A stretch of 64,000 bases of DNA, from assembly GCA_030435675.1 (NCBI GenBank), contig CM059621.1:8556001-8620000 (forward strand), written 5' to 3'. How positions within the stretch are numbered: position 1 is the stretch's first letter; each line of letters opens with the position of its first letter. Of the stretch, positions 20,915-33,469 are shown piece by piece. The position numbers and the translations under genes were made by a program. Under the pieces are notes generated by a model, which searched no databases, was not told where the DNA came from, and worked only from the letters and a program-made list of their open reading frames with translations. This DNA is from Steinernema hermaphroditum (taxonomy: Eukaryota > Nematoda > Chromadorea > Rhabditida > Steinernematidae).

Positions 20915-21834
20915 TTAACGGCGCATGTTGTCCGCGGTGATACCGTACGCCGCGAGTTCGTCCTTCACTCGGTCCAGATAGGTTGCATCGGGATATCCAA
21001 AGCTGAAAATCAGGCGATTAAGTCCGGAATCCACGACAGAAAAAGCGCTTACGGTCCAGCACCAGTGCTAGTCTTGTGATGAATTCCATTCCAAGTTACG
21101 ACATCCTTGGCGCCCGTTGTCACAGAGTCTCCAACGGTGAATGTCAATCGCTGGTTGAACGCAAAACGGAGAAGTTCGAGCACCTCCTGACCAGCAGGGT
21201 TGTTGGGCAAGTAGGCGACACGTCGAGTTCCAGAGAAATGGCGGCCAGGGCGCGGATGGGTTTCGTCTTGCACGCCACTAGGAAGATCGTAGCTGATGAC
21301 AATAAAGCCGCGAGCATCCGGGTGCCCGGGGACGGAGTACGAGTTCATGTAGCTGACGGCCATCGTCGAGCCGTGGGGCTGATTTCCCATGGCAGCGTGG
21401 TACCACACCATGCATCTCGGACACTGCGCTCGATTCTCCAGAGCTTGCTGAAAGAAACCGATTGAATCATGTACCGGAAGCCGTCGTACCTTTGCGCAGG
21501 AGTAGTGGAAGAGATGAGAGCACTTGTTGAGGGAAACGACCCTGTCGCTCGAGTCGTTGAGATCCAGATCCGTCAGGCAGATGCAGCAAGGGTCCTTGAG
21601 ACCTTCGGCGTAGCGAGCTTCGTCACCGGTGCGGACCGGGGCAAAGAAGGTCTGCACTGGCGGCCTCGGCACCGGAGCAGCTTGAATCGATTGATTCACG
21701 TTCTGATTCATACCGAATGGCATCCCGATCATCCCCGACATCTGAGGAGGAGCGAATCTTCCTCCTCCGGTAGCACCTCCGCCTCTTCCGGGGAGTCTAA
21801 AGAGCGAAGACATGTCGGGGAGTCGGTTTGCCAT
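20915..21834 (-). CDS. Deltex-type RING E3 ubiquitin ligase
   Basis: Three exons on the minus strand: 21834-21490, 21447-21053, 21002-20915 (275 aa). Residues ~1-75 are a Gly/Pro/Met-rich N-terminus. A RING finger follows (CCICL at the first pair, CSHLFHYSC in the middle, CPRC at the end). The C-terminal half matches the Deltex C-terminal (DTC) domain: GFIVISYDLPSGVQ, HPRPGRHFSGTRRVAYLPN, LLRFAFNQRL, WNGIHHKTS. Deltex proteins act in Notch signalling and the DTC domain binds ADP-ribose/NAD. WWE domains of animal Deltex-1 are absent, so it resembles Deltex-3-like short forms. It lies 430 bases downstream of importin-7/8 on the same strand. An upstream Arg/Gly-rich open frame (22031-21955) is probably 5' UTR or an uncertain exon. 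Confidence 0.92.
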
Positions 21835-22266
21835 CTTATAAGTTGGTTAGTGCTAGAGAAAGCTGCAAACGGAGGGAGGGTTAGCAGGTTAACTGAAGCG
21901 GAAAGCGCGGGAAAGAACGACGGGTAAGCAAGCGACACACGAAACAAGGTCTTACATCTCGACGGTGGCTCGTACTCCACGAATCCGTGCTGTCCTCGTC
22001 CACGACCACGCGATCTGCGAAGCCTCAGCATTCTAAGGTCGTGCCTATGACTGCCAAGGCGATGCCTGACCCTTCACACCGAAAGAAAATGCAAATGCGA
22101 GCAGAGCTTGCATCGGATATGAAGGTTACGAACCCCATGGAGGAAAGCCTGTTGCCAACGTAGAAACTCTTCATTCAACAACTGGTTAACAATAATTGAC
22201 TCGTACACACCGCTAACCTACTTAACAAACAGCTTGCAACGGTTAAAACTAAGCATGTCCCAACGC
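21835..22266. other. Spacer between importin and Deltex genes
   Basis: Contains the 3' flank of importin and the 5' region of Deltex. A minus-strand open frame starting MLRLRRSRGRGRG with a good donor (AGAT/GTAAGA at ~21954) cannot be joined in frame to the Deltex start by acceptors I can see, so it is treated as untranslated or uORF. Confidence 0.4.
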
Positions 22267-25200
22267 TCACTGGGAGCCACCGAAATTGAAGCTACCGGGG
22301 ATAGCAGCGTTGGCCGAGAAAGCGTAACCACCGGCCTGAGCGACCTGCTTCGATTTCTCCGCCTGTTCGTTCTGGCAACACACGGTGATGAGCTTCTGCA
22401 GATCGCCGACTTCTTGTTCATTCAATCCGGTCGTCATCTGAGAGAACAAGCCTGGATCGCTCGCTTGGAGACCTAAACAAGGCTTTTCAGTGCGCAAGAG
22501 GGGCAGTGTTACTACCTTCGAAAACGGTTTTGAAGGAGACAAAGACGTTGAGTTTCGCCTCGTCGTCCAGATCGTTAACGTACGCCTCGGCATCGGTCTC
22601 CTCAACGAAGCACCGATCGTCGTAGTCTTCGTCGTCATCGGAGTTGATATCTCCGAAGTACTCCTTCAGGTTCACATCGGCCTTGCCGACTCTCGAGAGC
22701 TGCTCCAAATACTCCAGCTGAGCCTCATCGATTTCGTCTTCGGAATCGCCAAGGTCCTGGTCGATGTTGCGCTTTCCGACGTCGTCAGAGGCGTCTGATT
22801 CGGTGTCGGAATCACTGTCGTCGGAGTCGTCAAGTCGCAGATCAGCTGCGGCTTTGATCGCTTTTTGAAGAGTGTCGAACAAGTAGACCAGCTTCTTCGT
22901 GACTTCGTTAGGATTTTGCGTAATCGGTGTTGGGCGGAGCTCGACCGGCAGCTGAAGTGCAGCGGTAAGAGCAAAGATAGCCATTTTCCTGTCGTGGATT
23001 CCTTCGAAGCTCTTGGACTGATCCAAAATCTGCGCGTACAGCCAGTCGAGCGGGTTTCCAGCAGGTTGACCAAGTAGGCTGTGGAGCGTCTGGGCAGTCA
23101 AATCCCTGTTATAGTAGAAGGCACTAATAAATACCTAAAAACTCACTGTAGTTGTCTCAGATCAGAACGGAACATACCACAAGAATCATTGGCTTAAGTC
23201 CTGAACCGTCTCTGACCGACTTGTGATATCTCTCGAACGCCCACTGGAGCATAGTCGGTACGAGCGAATCGATGTGAGGGTGACACTGGACAATGATGCA
23301 TTCCAGCATCTTGGCAGCATAGATATGCACTTCATCTCCAACGTCGTCATCTTGGATGGCGACGCGAATCATCTCGAGCATTGTGGTTAGGCGATGCGGG
23401 TTAGCCAGCAGTCCGTCCTTACCAGCAGCGACGTACTGATGCAGCACGCCTACTACATCTGCAATACAAAACTGTAATAAGGAGACTGAAGAGTGAGTCA
23501 GCCACATACCTACAAAGAAGGCAGCACCGTCGACCATATAAGCCTGGCTAAGTTTCTCAAGGATTCCCCACATGGGCTCGGTCACTTGAGTGGCGATCAA
23601 AGACTGGATGAGGGAAACCGCCTCCTCGTAATAATCGCATGATTGGCACACGAGGATTCGCTCGACAACACCCCGAATGACATCCTCAACGTGAGCCATA
23701 ATCTGGGGGTGGTCCTGGACTAGAGTGAGAATGTTGTCAAGGGTGTTCAGGATGCCCATCACTGTAATAGTGTGGTCTTCCATAGGTTCACCTTCTTCTA
23801 CAGTTGTCAGCCTGTTGAAGATGTTCACCTGTAAAGATTCAGTCAGAGCGGATGGGGAAATCGTTGATTACCAATTCAAGCGCAACTTCATGAGCAATCG
23901 GAATAACATTCTCCATGTAGTCTTCAATCAACTTGTCCATGACACCCGTGAGCTCTTCAACTTGAGTTTTCGCCACAAGACGGAGCACTTCCATGATTAC
24001 CTCTCCGATGTACGGCAGAAGACATTCTCTGGCTAGAATTAACGGAAGTCACACCTGATCAGCATCCGCATCTCACCTTTGTCTTCCTGTCCAAGCATAA
24101 TGTATTGGATGGCCATGGCTGCCTCGACCTTAACGGGAAGCTCCTCATTAGGATCAACCAGTCGCTTGACAACTGCAGCCATCAACCTTTTCAGGATGGA
24201 CTGCTTGTTATGGGGATTGGTGAAGAATGCATCGCCGCACGCCTTCACACACCAGCAGGCTCGCGCTCTGACAAAGCGCGCCTCATGCTCGATCCTCGGC
24301 AAAACATGGGCATCCAGCAGCTTCTCCACGTCCTTCTTGTAAGTGCGATGTTTCACCAGAGCGTCCGCAAGTTCTCCGACAATGTGCAGTGCGCCGTCAA
24401 TGTCTCGGGCATCCTGCGAGTGGGAGAGGACATTGATGATGAACTGCAAGATCGTTGGCAGAATGTCTTTTCTCTTCGATGCACTTTGAAGGAAGTTGGC
24501 AGCTGATGATTCCGGATTGTGCAGATCTTCGAAGATGTCATACTTGAAGCGGATGAATTCTTCCGGGTTCTCGTCCCACAGTTCTTCGTCATCGTCATCG
24601 TGTCTCATAAGTGGGAAAATAAGAGACGAGGTCATTTCCTAAATTCAGCGCTGGTTACTGAACTCTTTTCGCGGAAAAACGTACTGTGATGTATGGCTTG
24701 ATCGCTTTCCAGGTTTTGGAGTGAGAGACGGCAGCAGCCAAATATTGCAGGCCGTGGTAAATCACTTGTTCCGACACAAACTTGCCCACTGTTTTTTCGT
24801 GCAGCACGGTTAAGACCGTGTGAACAGTGGGAATGGCGTGCGTATCAAGATACGCGCTGGCGAAGTGAGCATATCCAGCGGCTTCCGCTTGTCCGGGTGA
24901 TCCATACTTGTCGAAGATTCTGTTCAGGATCTTCAACGACCATTTCTTGCACTTCCACCAAACGGTTTCGGTCTTTTCGGCGTCATCCAACTGGTCGATT
25001 TCGGCGGGCACAGGTCGCTCAATAATACGCCGGAAAATCTCCACCCAGTGGTTGAAGCTTTCAAGACTGAACATTTCGGTATTCAAGGAGAACTAAATGA
25101 GAGACAAATGAAGGCGATAACTAGCGATCAACGCACCTGGATCAGGCAGAAGAACGTCTTAAGCATCAACTTCTGAAGCAGGCATGCCTCCTGGGAAACA

Positions 25201-25888
25201 TCATCGATCAGGGCGACCATGCGCTGGAACATCATCGGCAAGAGGCGCTGCATGGCCAGTATAAGCGGCGCCTTTTCCTTTTGTCGTTTGTACCTGTACG
25301 AAGAGAAGCAATTCAAGACGCATGGGAAGCAGAACTCACTCATAAAGTTTGGCTAGGCGGTGTATAACGAGGAGAGCCCCAAGCCAGCTTGGTCCATCCG
25401 TGGTTTCCAACAGTGCTATGACCTTATCGATGACATTTGGCAACTGTTCTGGGAAGTCCGCTCGCATGATATGCTGCACGCTAGTGCACAGCTGTACACG
25501 AATCGCTTCTGGGGACGCCACGATACAGTCGATGATGTGCTCCCGGATAATCAGCTTGTCTTGTTCAGGGAGCACAAAGTTCGGCTGCTCCTCATCAACT
25601 TGGGTCCAGTTCTGATTTATGAGATTTTTCAGATAAAGAACAGCAGCTTGGCGGACGGAAGGATCAAGCTGGTCGTTCATGAGAAAATGGATCATCATGG
25701 GAGCGAAGCCAACCATCTTCGACGCCTAAACAGTCGACACAGTTAGCCACATATCTTAAAATCCGATACGATACCTCGCTGAGGAAAGCCGCTGCGGCTG
25801 CCTGATCCGTAGACGAGGTGGTCGCTTTCAAGGCCTGAATAATCTTGTCGCGATCCATCGAGAATGAGCCGTTCTGAGCAACATCCAT
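22267..25888 (-). CDS. Importin-7/8-type karyopherin beta
   Basis: Ten exons on the minus strand: 25888-25775, 25725-25340, 25293-25137, 25092-24685, 24638-24077, 24032-23872, 23828-23510, 23458-23178, 23134-22516, 22472-22267 (1070 aa; human IPO7 is about 1040). Nuclear import receptor for ribosomal proteins, histones and SMAD/MAPK cargo. Recognisable blocks include YLKNLINQNW, RVQLCTSVQHIMR, WWKCKKW, LIFPLM, DEELWDENPEE, RARACW, PVKVEAAMAIQ, VTAMG-like ITVMGILNTLD, an acidic stretch before the C-terminus (DDSDDSDSDTES), and the end GSFNFGG, all typical of IPO7/8. HEAT repeats span the protein. The junction at 23177/23134 was set by homology so that ILVVFISAFYYNR reads through. M1 or M11 could be the start. 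It may head an operon with Deltex. Confidence 0.95.
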
Positions 25889-27173
25889 TGTTGGCCAGCG
25901 GGCTCAGGGGTACCTGAAGATAAAAACGGTTAGCTTCCCGTTATCATTCTTCGCGAAGCACGAACCGTCGTCACCCAAATCAAATCACAAACAACCAGCT
26001 GCCCTATCCACGATAATACAAACAAATTTCAAATGCTCTGAAAGGGGACGCTGCCACGATTTGACCTGGTCCACCGTAGTCTCCAGAGAAATTCCCAACC
26101 GTCGCCTTTACCGCGACAGCGCCGAAGACAAATCGTATAGATTTCGTAACATTCACGGGTACAAAATGCGCAAAAACCGAAGCTCCTCGTTCGCCTCTGG
26201 CTCGACGTCTCTTTATACAGGGAAGTTTTCGCGGCGGGACCGACCATTTCAACGACAGCAACAACTGGTCTTCGCCAAAGCGCACCGAAGTTGCACTTGT
26301 GGACGAGGAGTGTGAGGCAAAGATCTGGAAACTCCTCTGAAGAGGGGCGATTGATCATGTTTCAGGAATAGTGACCTTTGTTTCTCGAAGGAAAAGTTCA
26401 ATCTCGCGACGCGAGGAGGACCGACGGTGATGTTTCATCACTAATGTTGTGCTTAGAGTCTTGCCAGCTCGTTCAGCCAACCACAGATATATATACATAC
26501 AAAGCAGTTTTTCGGCAACCTTTTTCTATGACTTCATATTTAGACAGGAAACGTCAACCGCTGCACCGGTCGTAGACTGTCTGGAGCGGCTCTGTCTGCA
26601 AGTGGAGCAATCTGATGTCTCAATGAGTTCAACTTGATTTTTGAGCTCATTTTGTATATATTTCATCGAGATCAGCCGTTAAACTACGATTTTTGTGCTC
26701 AAGAGCGCTGCATCACATATTCAGCTGATTTGCAGACATGCGTTTCGCAAACGGAAGACGCAGCGAAGCTGCGACTGTGGCAGAATCACCAAAGCAAATT
26801 CCACTGTGTAAAGAGGCTTGCACATGACCGTCGGTGGGATCTGATCACTCGCACGTAGCCTTTCTGTATCCGCGCCGTCTTCACGTCCAAACTGATAAGA
26901 ACGACGAATATGTTTCATTTCTCTTCTCGTTCTCAGTGTTGGGGGCAAAGTTTCGGCGACCTCTTCCCAGTTCAATGTGAATTTTCGAAAATCCCGCCGC
27001 TCCTGGTGCGCGAGGCTCACTCGTTTCACGCTTGGCTTCGTGCCAGACGGCATATTTAATGTCGCCGTACCGCGAAGCGCGTTTCCGATTTCGCAACGAG
27101 TTATTTCTTGTTTTTCGTGCCGCGTAGCCTATTCCCATGATTCACTTTTTCCAGTTCGTAGTTCTTCCGGACG
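25889..27173. other. Divergent intergenic region between importin and HMGR
   Basis: About 1.3 kb between two divergent genes; probably both promoters. No coding frame with protein-like composition and no repeat recognised. Confidence 0.45.
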
Positions 27174-29083
27174 ATGACGACGGACGATTGGGCTAACTCG
27201 GAGCGGATCACTGTGCTCCGTGTCGAATTCTCGGAACTTTTGAGAAAGTCCGCGGCTTATTCGGACGAACTGCTGGACGAGCTGATCGTAAAGGTCGTCA
27301 AATGCTTCCCGGAGCCGCGAACAGCTCATTTCTCCATCGGCGAAGGTGATTATTTTGCGAATTTCTGTAAACAGACTGTTTTTCAGATAACAGCGGCGAA
27401 GAATCGCAGAGCGATGACAGCCGCAAATCCTCTGTGTGTTCGGAGATCCCCAAACCCGTTGTCGCCACTCCTCCCACCCCATCGTCGGAAGAAACCTTGC
27501 AGAATCCCCTAGAAATCTACAAAACAGACGCTTCAAGACTCTCCGACGACGCTCTCTTGGAATTGCTGGAATCGAAAACCATCAAGCATCGAGATTTGGA
27601 GCAGAAAGTGGGGGATCTAGAACGAGCGGTCAAAATTCGCCGCCGATACATCGAAAACCGAACGAGAAGTCCCTTGGCGGAAATACCTTTTGAGGGATAC
27701 AATTACGAGATTGTAATTCGCATTTTCATCGTGCTCCCATTGACCAGAACTCCTTCAGGTCAATCGCGCCTGTTGTGAAAATGTAATTGGCTTCACACCA
27801 ATTCCCACCGGCGTCGTTGGACCCCTCCTTCTTAACGGAGAAGCCATCCATGTTCCGATGGCGACCACTGAAGGTACACTTCTCGCCAGTACGAACAGAG
27901 GGTGCAGGGTGATCATGGACAGCGGCGGTGTCGAAGCCTTCGTACTCCAGGATGCGATGACAAGAGCCCCGATGGTCCATTTCCAGGAACTGAGCGAGGC
28001 AGTGTATGTGCAGAAAGTGTGTTGTTCCGAATTCAATGGACAGATTTTCAGAAAATTCGTCAAGTTTATCGAAGATCCGAGGAACTTCAGGGTTTGTAAA
28101 CAGAAGTTTGAGTCGACAACGAAGTACGTTGACCAGCAGAAATCGACTGAAATAACGCGCAATATTTAGGTTTGGAAAACTGTTGAAAATCGAACCGAAA
28201 CTTGTCGAAACGAAGGTGCTTCTTCGGTTCTCGGCATCTACAGGAGATGCCATGGGGATGAACATGGTGTCGAAGGGCGCTGATGAAGTGATGAAGTACC
28301 TGAAGGCGCAGTTCCCCGCTATGGACGTGCTGACTGTCAGTGGAAACTACTGTGCGGACAAGAAGGCTACTGAGATCAATTGGATGAAAGGACGCGGAAA
28401 GACCGTCGTTGCTTCTTGCACCATCCCTGAGAAAGTCGTGACCAACGTGCTGAAGACGACCGTGGAGCGGATGGTGGAAGTCGGCCAGAACAAGTGCCTT
28501 CTTGGTTCCTCGATGGCGGGTACTATTGGAGGATGGAACTGTCATGCTGCCAACATCGTGGCCGCCATCTTCCTCGCCACTGGTCAAGACGCTGCTCAGG
28601 TAGTTTCAAGCTCGATGTGCCTTACGACGTGGACGAAAACGGCAAACGGAGATCTGAGGGTTACGTGCAACATGAACTGCGTCGAAGTGGGCACCGTCGG
28701 TGGCGGAACGTTCTTACCCTCCCAGAAGGCCGCGCTGCAAATGCTGAAATGCTCTGGAGGTAGCAGAGTGGAGCCGGGAAGAAACTCGAAGCAGCTCGCG
28801 CAAGTGATCTGCGGCACCGTCGTCGCCGGCGAGATCTCGTTGTTGGCCGCGTTATGCACACATACGCTCGTTTCCAGCCACATGACATTTAATCGGTGAG
28901 TCGAAATTAGCGCTGTTCTGTTAATCTGTGCGGTTTTTCAGATCGAAACTCAACTTGTACGGAACGGACAACGAGAAAGAAACCCCAAAAGAAGAAGACC
29001 TGTACACTACCACATTGCGCATCCAGCCAAAGAATCCTGGCCGTAAAGGTGGGATGGAAATCCGATGCGACCATATCCTGTGA
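27174..29083 (+). CDS. hmgr-1: HMG-CoA reductase, catalytic domain without membrane domain
   Basis: Five exons: 27174-27345, 27387-27712, 27759-28123, 28170-28895, 28942-29083 (576 aa). Class I HMG-CoA reductase makes mevalonate from HMG-CoA with NADPH. Catalytic blocks are intact: ACCENVIGFTPIP, MATTEGTLLAS (catalytic Glu), SGDAMGMNM (NADPH region), SGNYCADKK (catalytic Lys), GQDAAQ (catalytic Asp), CGTVVAGE and SSHM (catalytic His). The Ser of NRSKLN, equal to the AMPK-regulated serine of human HMGR, is kept and sits right at the last exon junction. The ~150 residues before the catalytic domain are polar, with a linker RDLEQKVGDLERAVKIRR as in other HMGRs. No transmembrane or sterol-sensing segment is present, so the enzyme is predicted soluble or peripherally bound. 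That fits nematodes, which do not make sterols but need mevalonate for dolichol, ubiquinone and prenyl groups. Confidence 0.95.
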
Positions 29084-30284
29084 CGCCGGCAAGATTAGGA
29101 CTTTCTAACCCAATAGGTACTAGTTGTTAATCGATCCTCATTTGTTATCTTTGTACATATGCGCTCAATGGCCTGCCATTTTGTTGAAAATTTATTTCCG
29201 TTAAATTGTCAACTGCGCAAATCTCAAGAAACAGCGTCGATGCCCTGTTATAAAAGCCCGATCACATATTACATGTTGAGTCGAACTGAACTTGGACGTG
29301 AGTGAGTGTTGCTTCAATCGATTTACGTCACCATTACCTGGTGCAAATTATGGTAATTGGAGTCGCTCGCGGAGTTGTTCGGCGGCCGAGGGCCTTTCCG
29401 TTGCCATAGCGAACAGCGCGATATTGTTCGCGCCGCGAATTCTCACTCAGTAGCAGGTGTAATTAGTTTCCCCAGAGGAACAATCTCGCTTCTCCTTCGT
29501 CATTTCGTCTTCCAGGCGCTTCTCGAGTTTCGCATGGAGCGTGCATCTTCGAAGCTTTGAAGTCGAGGGGTTACGGTAGTGGATAGATGCTCGCTCTCGT
29601 GCGGTTTGGATCCGCTGGTGCTGTCGTCCTCTGAGTTTCGGTGTTTGGCACCTACTAAGAAAGCGATTTGTTTGCGTAATTCTAAGGGAGCGCGCGCAAT
29701 AAAACTTCAAAGGCGCTCTAATAAGGTGTCGCTTTGTCGTCGCCTTTGTTTTCGTCGAAAAGGGGGAAAGCCTTAAAAGGTTTCACCTTTCGCGCGGACT
29801 ACGTGAGCTGCGTCGGAACTGCTCTTCCTCCAAAGTCCTTTCGGCGCTTCCGAGAACGCTTCTTTGATGGACACAATTCGAAGTTCCGAAGCGCGATTCC
29901 TTAGGAATTAGGCCTGCAGTGCCCACGTTCTAACCGACGTGGCCCAATTCTCTTTGTTTTGTGGAATGGACAGACAGGTGTTGGCGAAGAAAGGCAGCAC
30001 TCGTAGAAGCCAGAATGTTTTCGTAAGCTAATTACCACGCTTTGTTTCTTCGCCTCTCAAGTGCAGCTCAAACTCGGCGCTCATTACTTCGAGTTTTCGA
30101 GAAAGTGCACTTGAGGACAGGAAGTCATTTACCTTCTCAAGATAGATTTCGTGTTCCCATTGGATAACCTTCAAAAGACACTTTCTCTCGTCGGACGTGG
30201 ACGCGACGTTGGCAACAGCGCTATCGTATACCTCGACGATAGCGTTTAGGTAACTACAAATAGGTCCCCTGCGTCCAAACAAAC
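29084..30284. other. Intergenic region
   Basis: 1.2 kb with no supported gene. A GGGTTACGGTAG motif lies at 29569-29580. The minus-strand open frame 30282-30028 lacks an ATG near its start and was not accepted. Confidence 0.4.
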
Positions 30285-31202
30285 ATGAGTCTCCCCCCTC
30301 ACAACTTCAACCCGAACGACCGGAAGTTCCGGAGCTGCTGCTGCCACGTGAAGACCTTCACGATCATCTTCGGCGTGCTCGAGATCTTCGCCATCTGCTT
30401 CCTCCTGGTGGCCGGTGGGTTCGCCCTACAGGGCTTAATGCAGATCGCGTTTAGTGCTGCCCGACGTGAACACGAAGGTGTGCAGCGAAATGGCCCTTCC
30501 GAACGCAACCAACGCGGCGAGCAGAGGGGAGACAGAGTAAGCCTCGCGGGTTACGGTAGCCTCGACGGTCCCTTTCAGTATCTTCATAACGGTGAAACAG
30601 CTGAGCTGCGACATGAACATCGCGTGGCTCATCTGGGCTGTTTGTCAGATCTTCGCGCTCAACGTCATGTTCTACGGTATGAAGTCCACCCGATGGAAGC
30701 TCTTCGTTCCCCACATCCTCTTCAGGCAGGCCTAATTAAATTATTCCACACGGGATGTCCTTTGTTGTAGGTTCCTCTGCACTGGCCTCATTATCGCCAT
30801 CATAGTGATGGCCCTCATCGAGGCGATCGTCTTGCTGCAGGCCGAAGACAACGAGAACTCCGGCCTCTACCTGGCGGCCGTGGTCGTCGGCTCCACCGCC
30901 GTCCTCGTCGTCTGGACCTACATCTTCGTAGGTGAAGGCCTCGAAAGGCCCCTCTAGGCCCTGTTCAGATCTGCGAGTTCCGCTGCTGTCAGTTCATCAA
31001 GCGCTCCTTCGAGACGGGCTTCTCCATCTCCAACACCCGCCCCATCGGACCCTCCACCATCTCCCTCTCCGAACACAATCGACCACACACGGCGCAGGCC
31101 AGCAGCGGCGGCGTTCCCCGGTCTCTGCCGCCTCTCAAGCACACATACACCATCGGACGACCGCCGATGTACCTAGCCGCGCAGGAGAAGAACGACAACT
31201 GA
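30285..31202 (+). CDS. Four-transmembrane protein (LAPTM/tetraspan-like), with a GC-AG intron
   Basis: Five exons: 30285-30414, 30455-30536, 30579-30725, 30771-30927, 30969-31202 (249 aa). Four hydrophobic segments are seen: around VKTFTIIFGVLEIFAICFLL; NIAWLIWAVCQIFALNVMF; FLCTGLIIAIIVMALIEAIV; and AAVVVGSTAVLVVWTYIFV. A short N-terminal cytoplasmic part with CCC and a ~75-residue polar C-tail flank them. The loop between TM1 and TM2 has Asn-Ala-Thr, a glycosylation sequon. Intron 3 starts GC (TTCAG/GCAGGC) and ends GTTGTAG: a GC-AG intron. Intron 2 contains GGGTTACGGTAGC. The layout resembles LAPTM4 and other nematode tetraspan families, but no orthologue is claimed. The related-looking gene at 33470 lies 2.3 kb downstream in the same orientation. 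Confidence 0.85.
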
Positions 31203-33469
31203 TCGGCGACGTTTCGGGTGTGAGGCAAACCGTTTTGTGTTGGACAATACAGATTTCTTTCTTTGTCACGCGTGAGTCGCATGCCCAACGATAGATCCAG
31301 AGAACGAACGTATGACGAGGGAACCAGAGGCCGGATTTGGTTCTGACGTTGATGAGGAGTTCGGTGACGTAGATAGGTGAATGACGAGCTGACGCTGAAT
31401 GGGTCTTCTGGGCAAAGAAATGTGGCTCGAACAAAAATGGCAGAACTAAAAAGAACTGATGGTGCCACGACGGGATCCGAGCCTTCCACAAGGTACTCTG
31501 TGCTTTCCCCTCGAAGACCTCTCCCGACATTCAAATGACGTTCCCTTATCCCCGATCTTTCAACTTCAAGCGGATTCGCTCGGCTAATCCTCGGCTCGGA
31601 GACAGATCCTCTTCCCAGGGGCTAAGCCTCCTCCCACAGCCTTCCGTCTCCACGTGATCCCCGGAGGTCTTTTGTGCCGACACCCCGGCCGAGACGTTCC
31701 GTCATCAAAGAGTTTCTTTCCCTCCTAATTAGTGTCAAATGTCGCCCTCTCGATGTTTTCCATGTTGCAGCGCCGAGCCCCTAGGCGCCCCTCGAGAGAC
31801 GTCACTCACGACCCTCTCGAAGGGGCGATCTCCAAACAGTAAAGCGCTCAAGGGTCGTCGCCTCCCTCGCAAAAACCGGCTGCTCTTTGAATCGCGTTCG
31901 ATGACTAATTATTCCCTTCGGTCACCATGATTTTCGCCGGCCCGAAACCGAACAATCACCGTCTTGATTCGACCTCCTCCCCCGTTCGACCTGTCCTCTA
32001 GACGTGCACTCTGCAGGACATCACGTGTACCCTGTATTCAGCCTAACCACAAACCGCTCTGATTAGGTGCCATTATGTCCGCCGTGTTTTGTTTGTCCCG
32101 ATGCGTCGCTTCTCGCGCCTCGGGGGCTTCGAGGAATCGGCTTCTGGCCTCGGGAGCCGCAACCACTAATTTATTTATGCGGCGGCTGACCGCCTCGTCA
32201 GCTGTTTGTGGCCCTCGGAGGCTGTTTTCAGTATTCGGTGCGCGTTCCCGCCGCCGCTCTTTGTGTCCACTTCCCGCTCTCGCTCGATCCTTCTTCTCCC
32301 CTCGCCTTCGGCGTTTGTTTTCGCCTCTTTGTTTCTTTCGGTTCCCTCATATTAATCTGATTGTCGGCCCCTCGGGGCGTTTTCCGGTATTCCGCTGTTG
32401 CCGCTCGGCCCTTATCTGCCCTTTTATCTTTGACAGAATATTGTAGTCCTGGGGACCCTGCACTCAGAAGACGTCTACCGTAACTGCCCCCAGGATTTAG
32501 GTTGTTTCGGGCGGTAATCACATGATTGAGTCCGTCTCGGAGAACAGTTGGCGTTTTGTTTTCCTCGGGGACTGTGGGGTAATCGCTTAATTTAAGGATC
32601 ACGCGCAGCGCTGACACACTTGTAGCATCGGCGGGAATTCCCTCCGGAAATCTCTCGTCACGTGACGTTAGGGCTGCTCCGGGAGCGGCGAGTGCCAACA
32701 GGCTCTACTGACTTTTTTGCGGTTGGCGCCGCGGCAATTAAACGATCGCCATGGAAACAAAGCCGAGTAATTGCCATTAGCAGGTTGCTCTGACGTGCGC
32801 GGTCCCCTTCGGCGCCATTGTTGAGAAGGTGTCCTTGGCTAGGCGGGGCCCCTCCACAAAAGCGCCTTTCGCGGCGCCGGATGCCGCCGCTTTCGTCTTT
32901 TCCTGCTCACGAGGAACTTCCTCCGAAGATACATGGTTAGGCGCGCACGCTTAAACATGCTCCGGCAATGCTCCTCTCTAAAGGGATTAACTATTTTGGG
33001 CGAATCGATTCGCGCGAGTCAAAGGTCCTTTTCCGTTCGCCCTCCGAACTCCGCTTCTCACCTCTTTTTCTTTGTTGTTCCCCGAGGGAACGCCGCCGCG
33101 ATTGATTGTCCCCCGAAGTGGCGACCTCCTCGACGGCTGGCCCGGGCCTCGGCTCCGAGGCCCATTTCGCGCCGCTCCTTCCGCCTCGCCGGGTTCCTTT
33201 GTCGCCGCCGATTCCGGGCCCGACGCCGCTGGCGTTCGCTCCTCTATTGTTTATTTATGAAGCGGCGCCGTTTTCGTCCTCTAATTAGTTTGTTCTCCTT
33301 CGCGGTCCCCAAAAGTGCCTTCTTAGCCTCATCGAAGAGCCTCCGCGTCTCCCTTCCGATTTCCAATGCAGGATCCTTTGCAGAGCCACCTGAGATCACG
33401 TCGTCGTTGTCGAGCGCAAGCAGCAGCGGTGGCAGCCCCTCCAGCGCCTCCGCAGCGGCTTCTGCAGCC
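31203..33469. other. Intergenic region between two four-TM genes
   Basis: 2.3 kb without a supported exon. GC-rich, with long open frames caused by composition. One TACCGTAA at 32477. An open frame runs in phase into the ATG at 33470 from 32933, but its Ser/Ala/Arg-rich content looks like non-coding GC-rich DNA. Confidence 0.4.

Noticed and set aside
23101..23177. Apparent stop/frameshift in importin-7/8
   Set aside because: Using the acceptor TTTTTAG gives ILVVFISAFYYNR in frame, matching the family; there is no break.
30028..30282. 84-codon minus-strand frame next to the first four-TM gene
   Set aside because: Starts only at a TTG codon, no ATG, and its head overlaps the promoter of the divergent gene; it might be a lone exon, but nothing supports a partner exon.
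32933..33469. In-frame extension upstream of the second four-TM gene
   Set aside because: Rich in Ser, Ala and Arg from GC bias, no conserved feature, and the ATG at 33470 has a better context directly before the first membrane helix.
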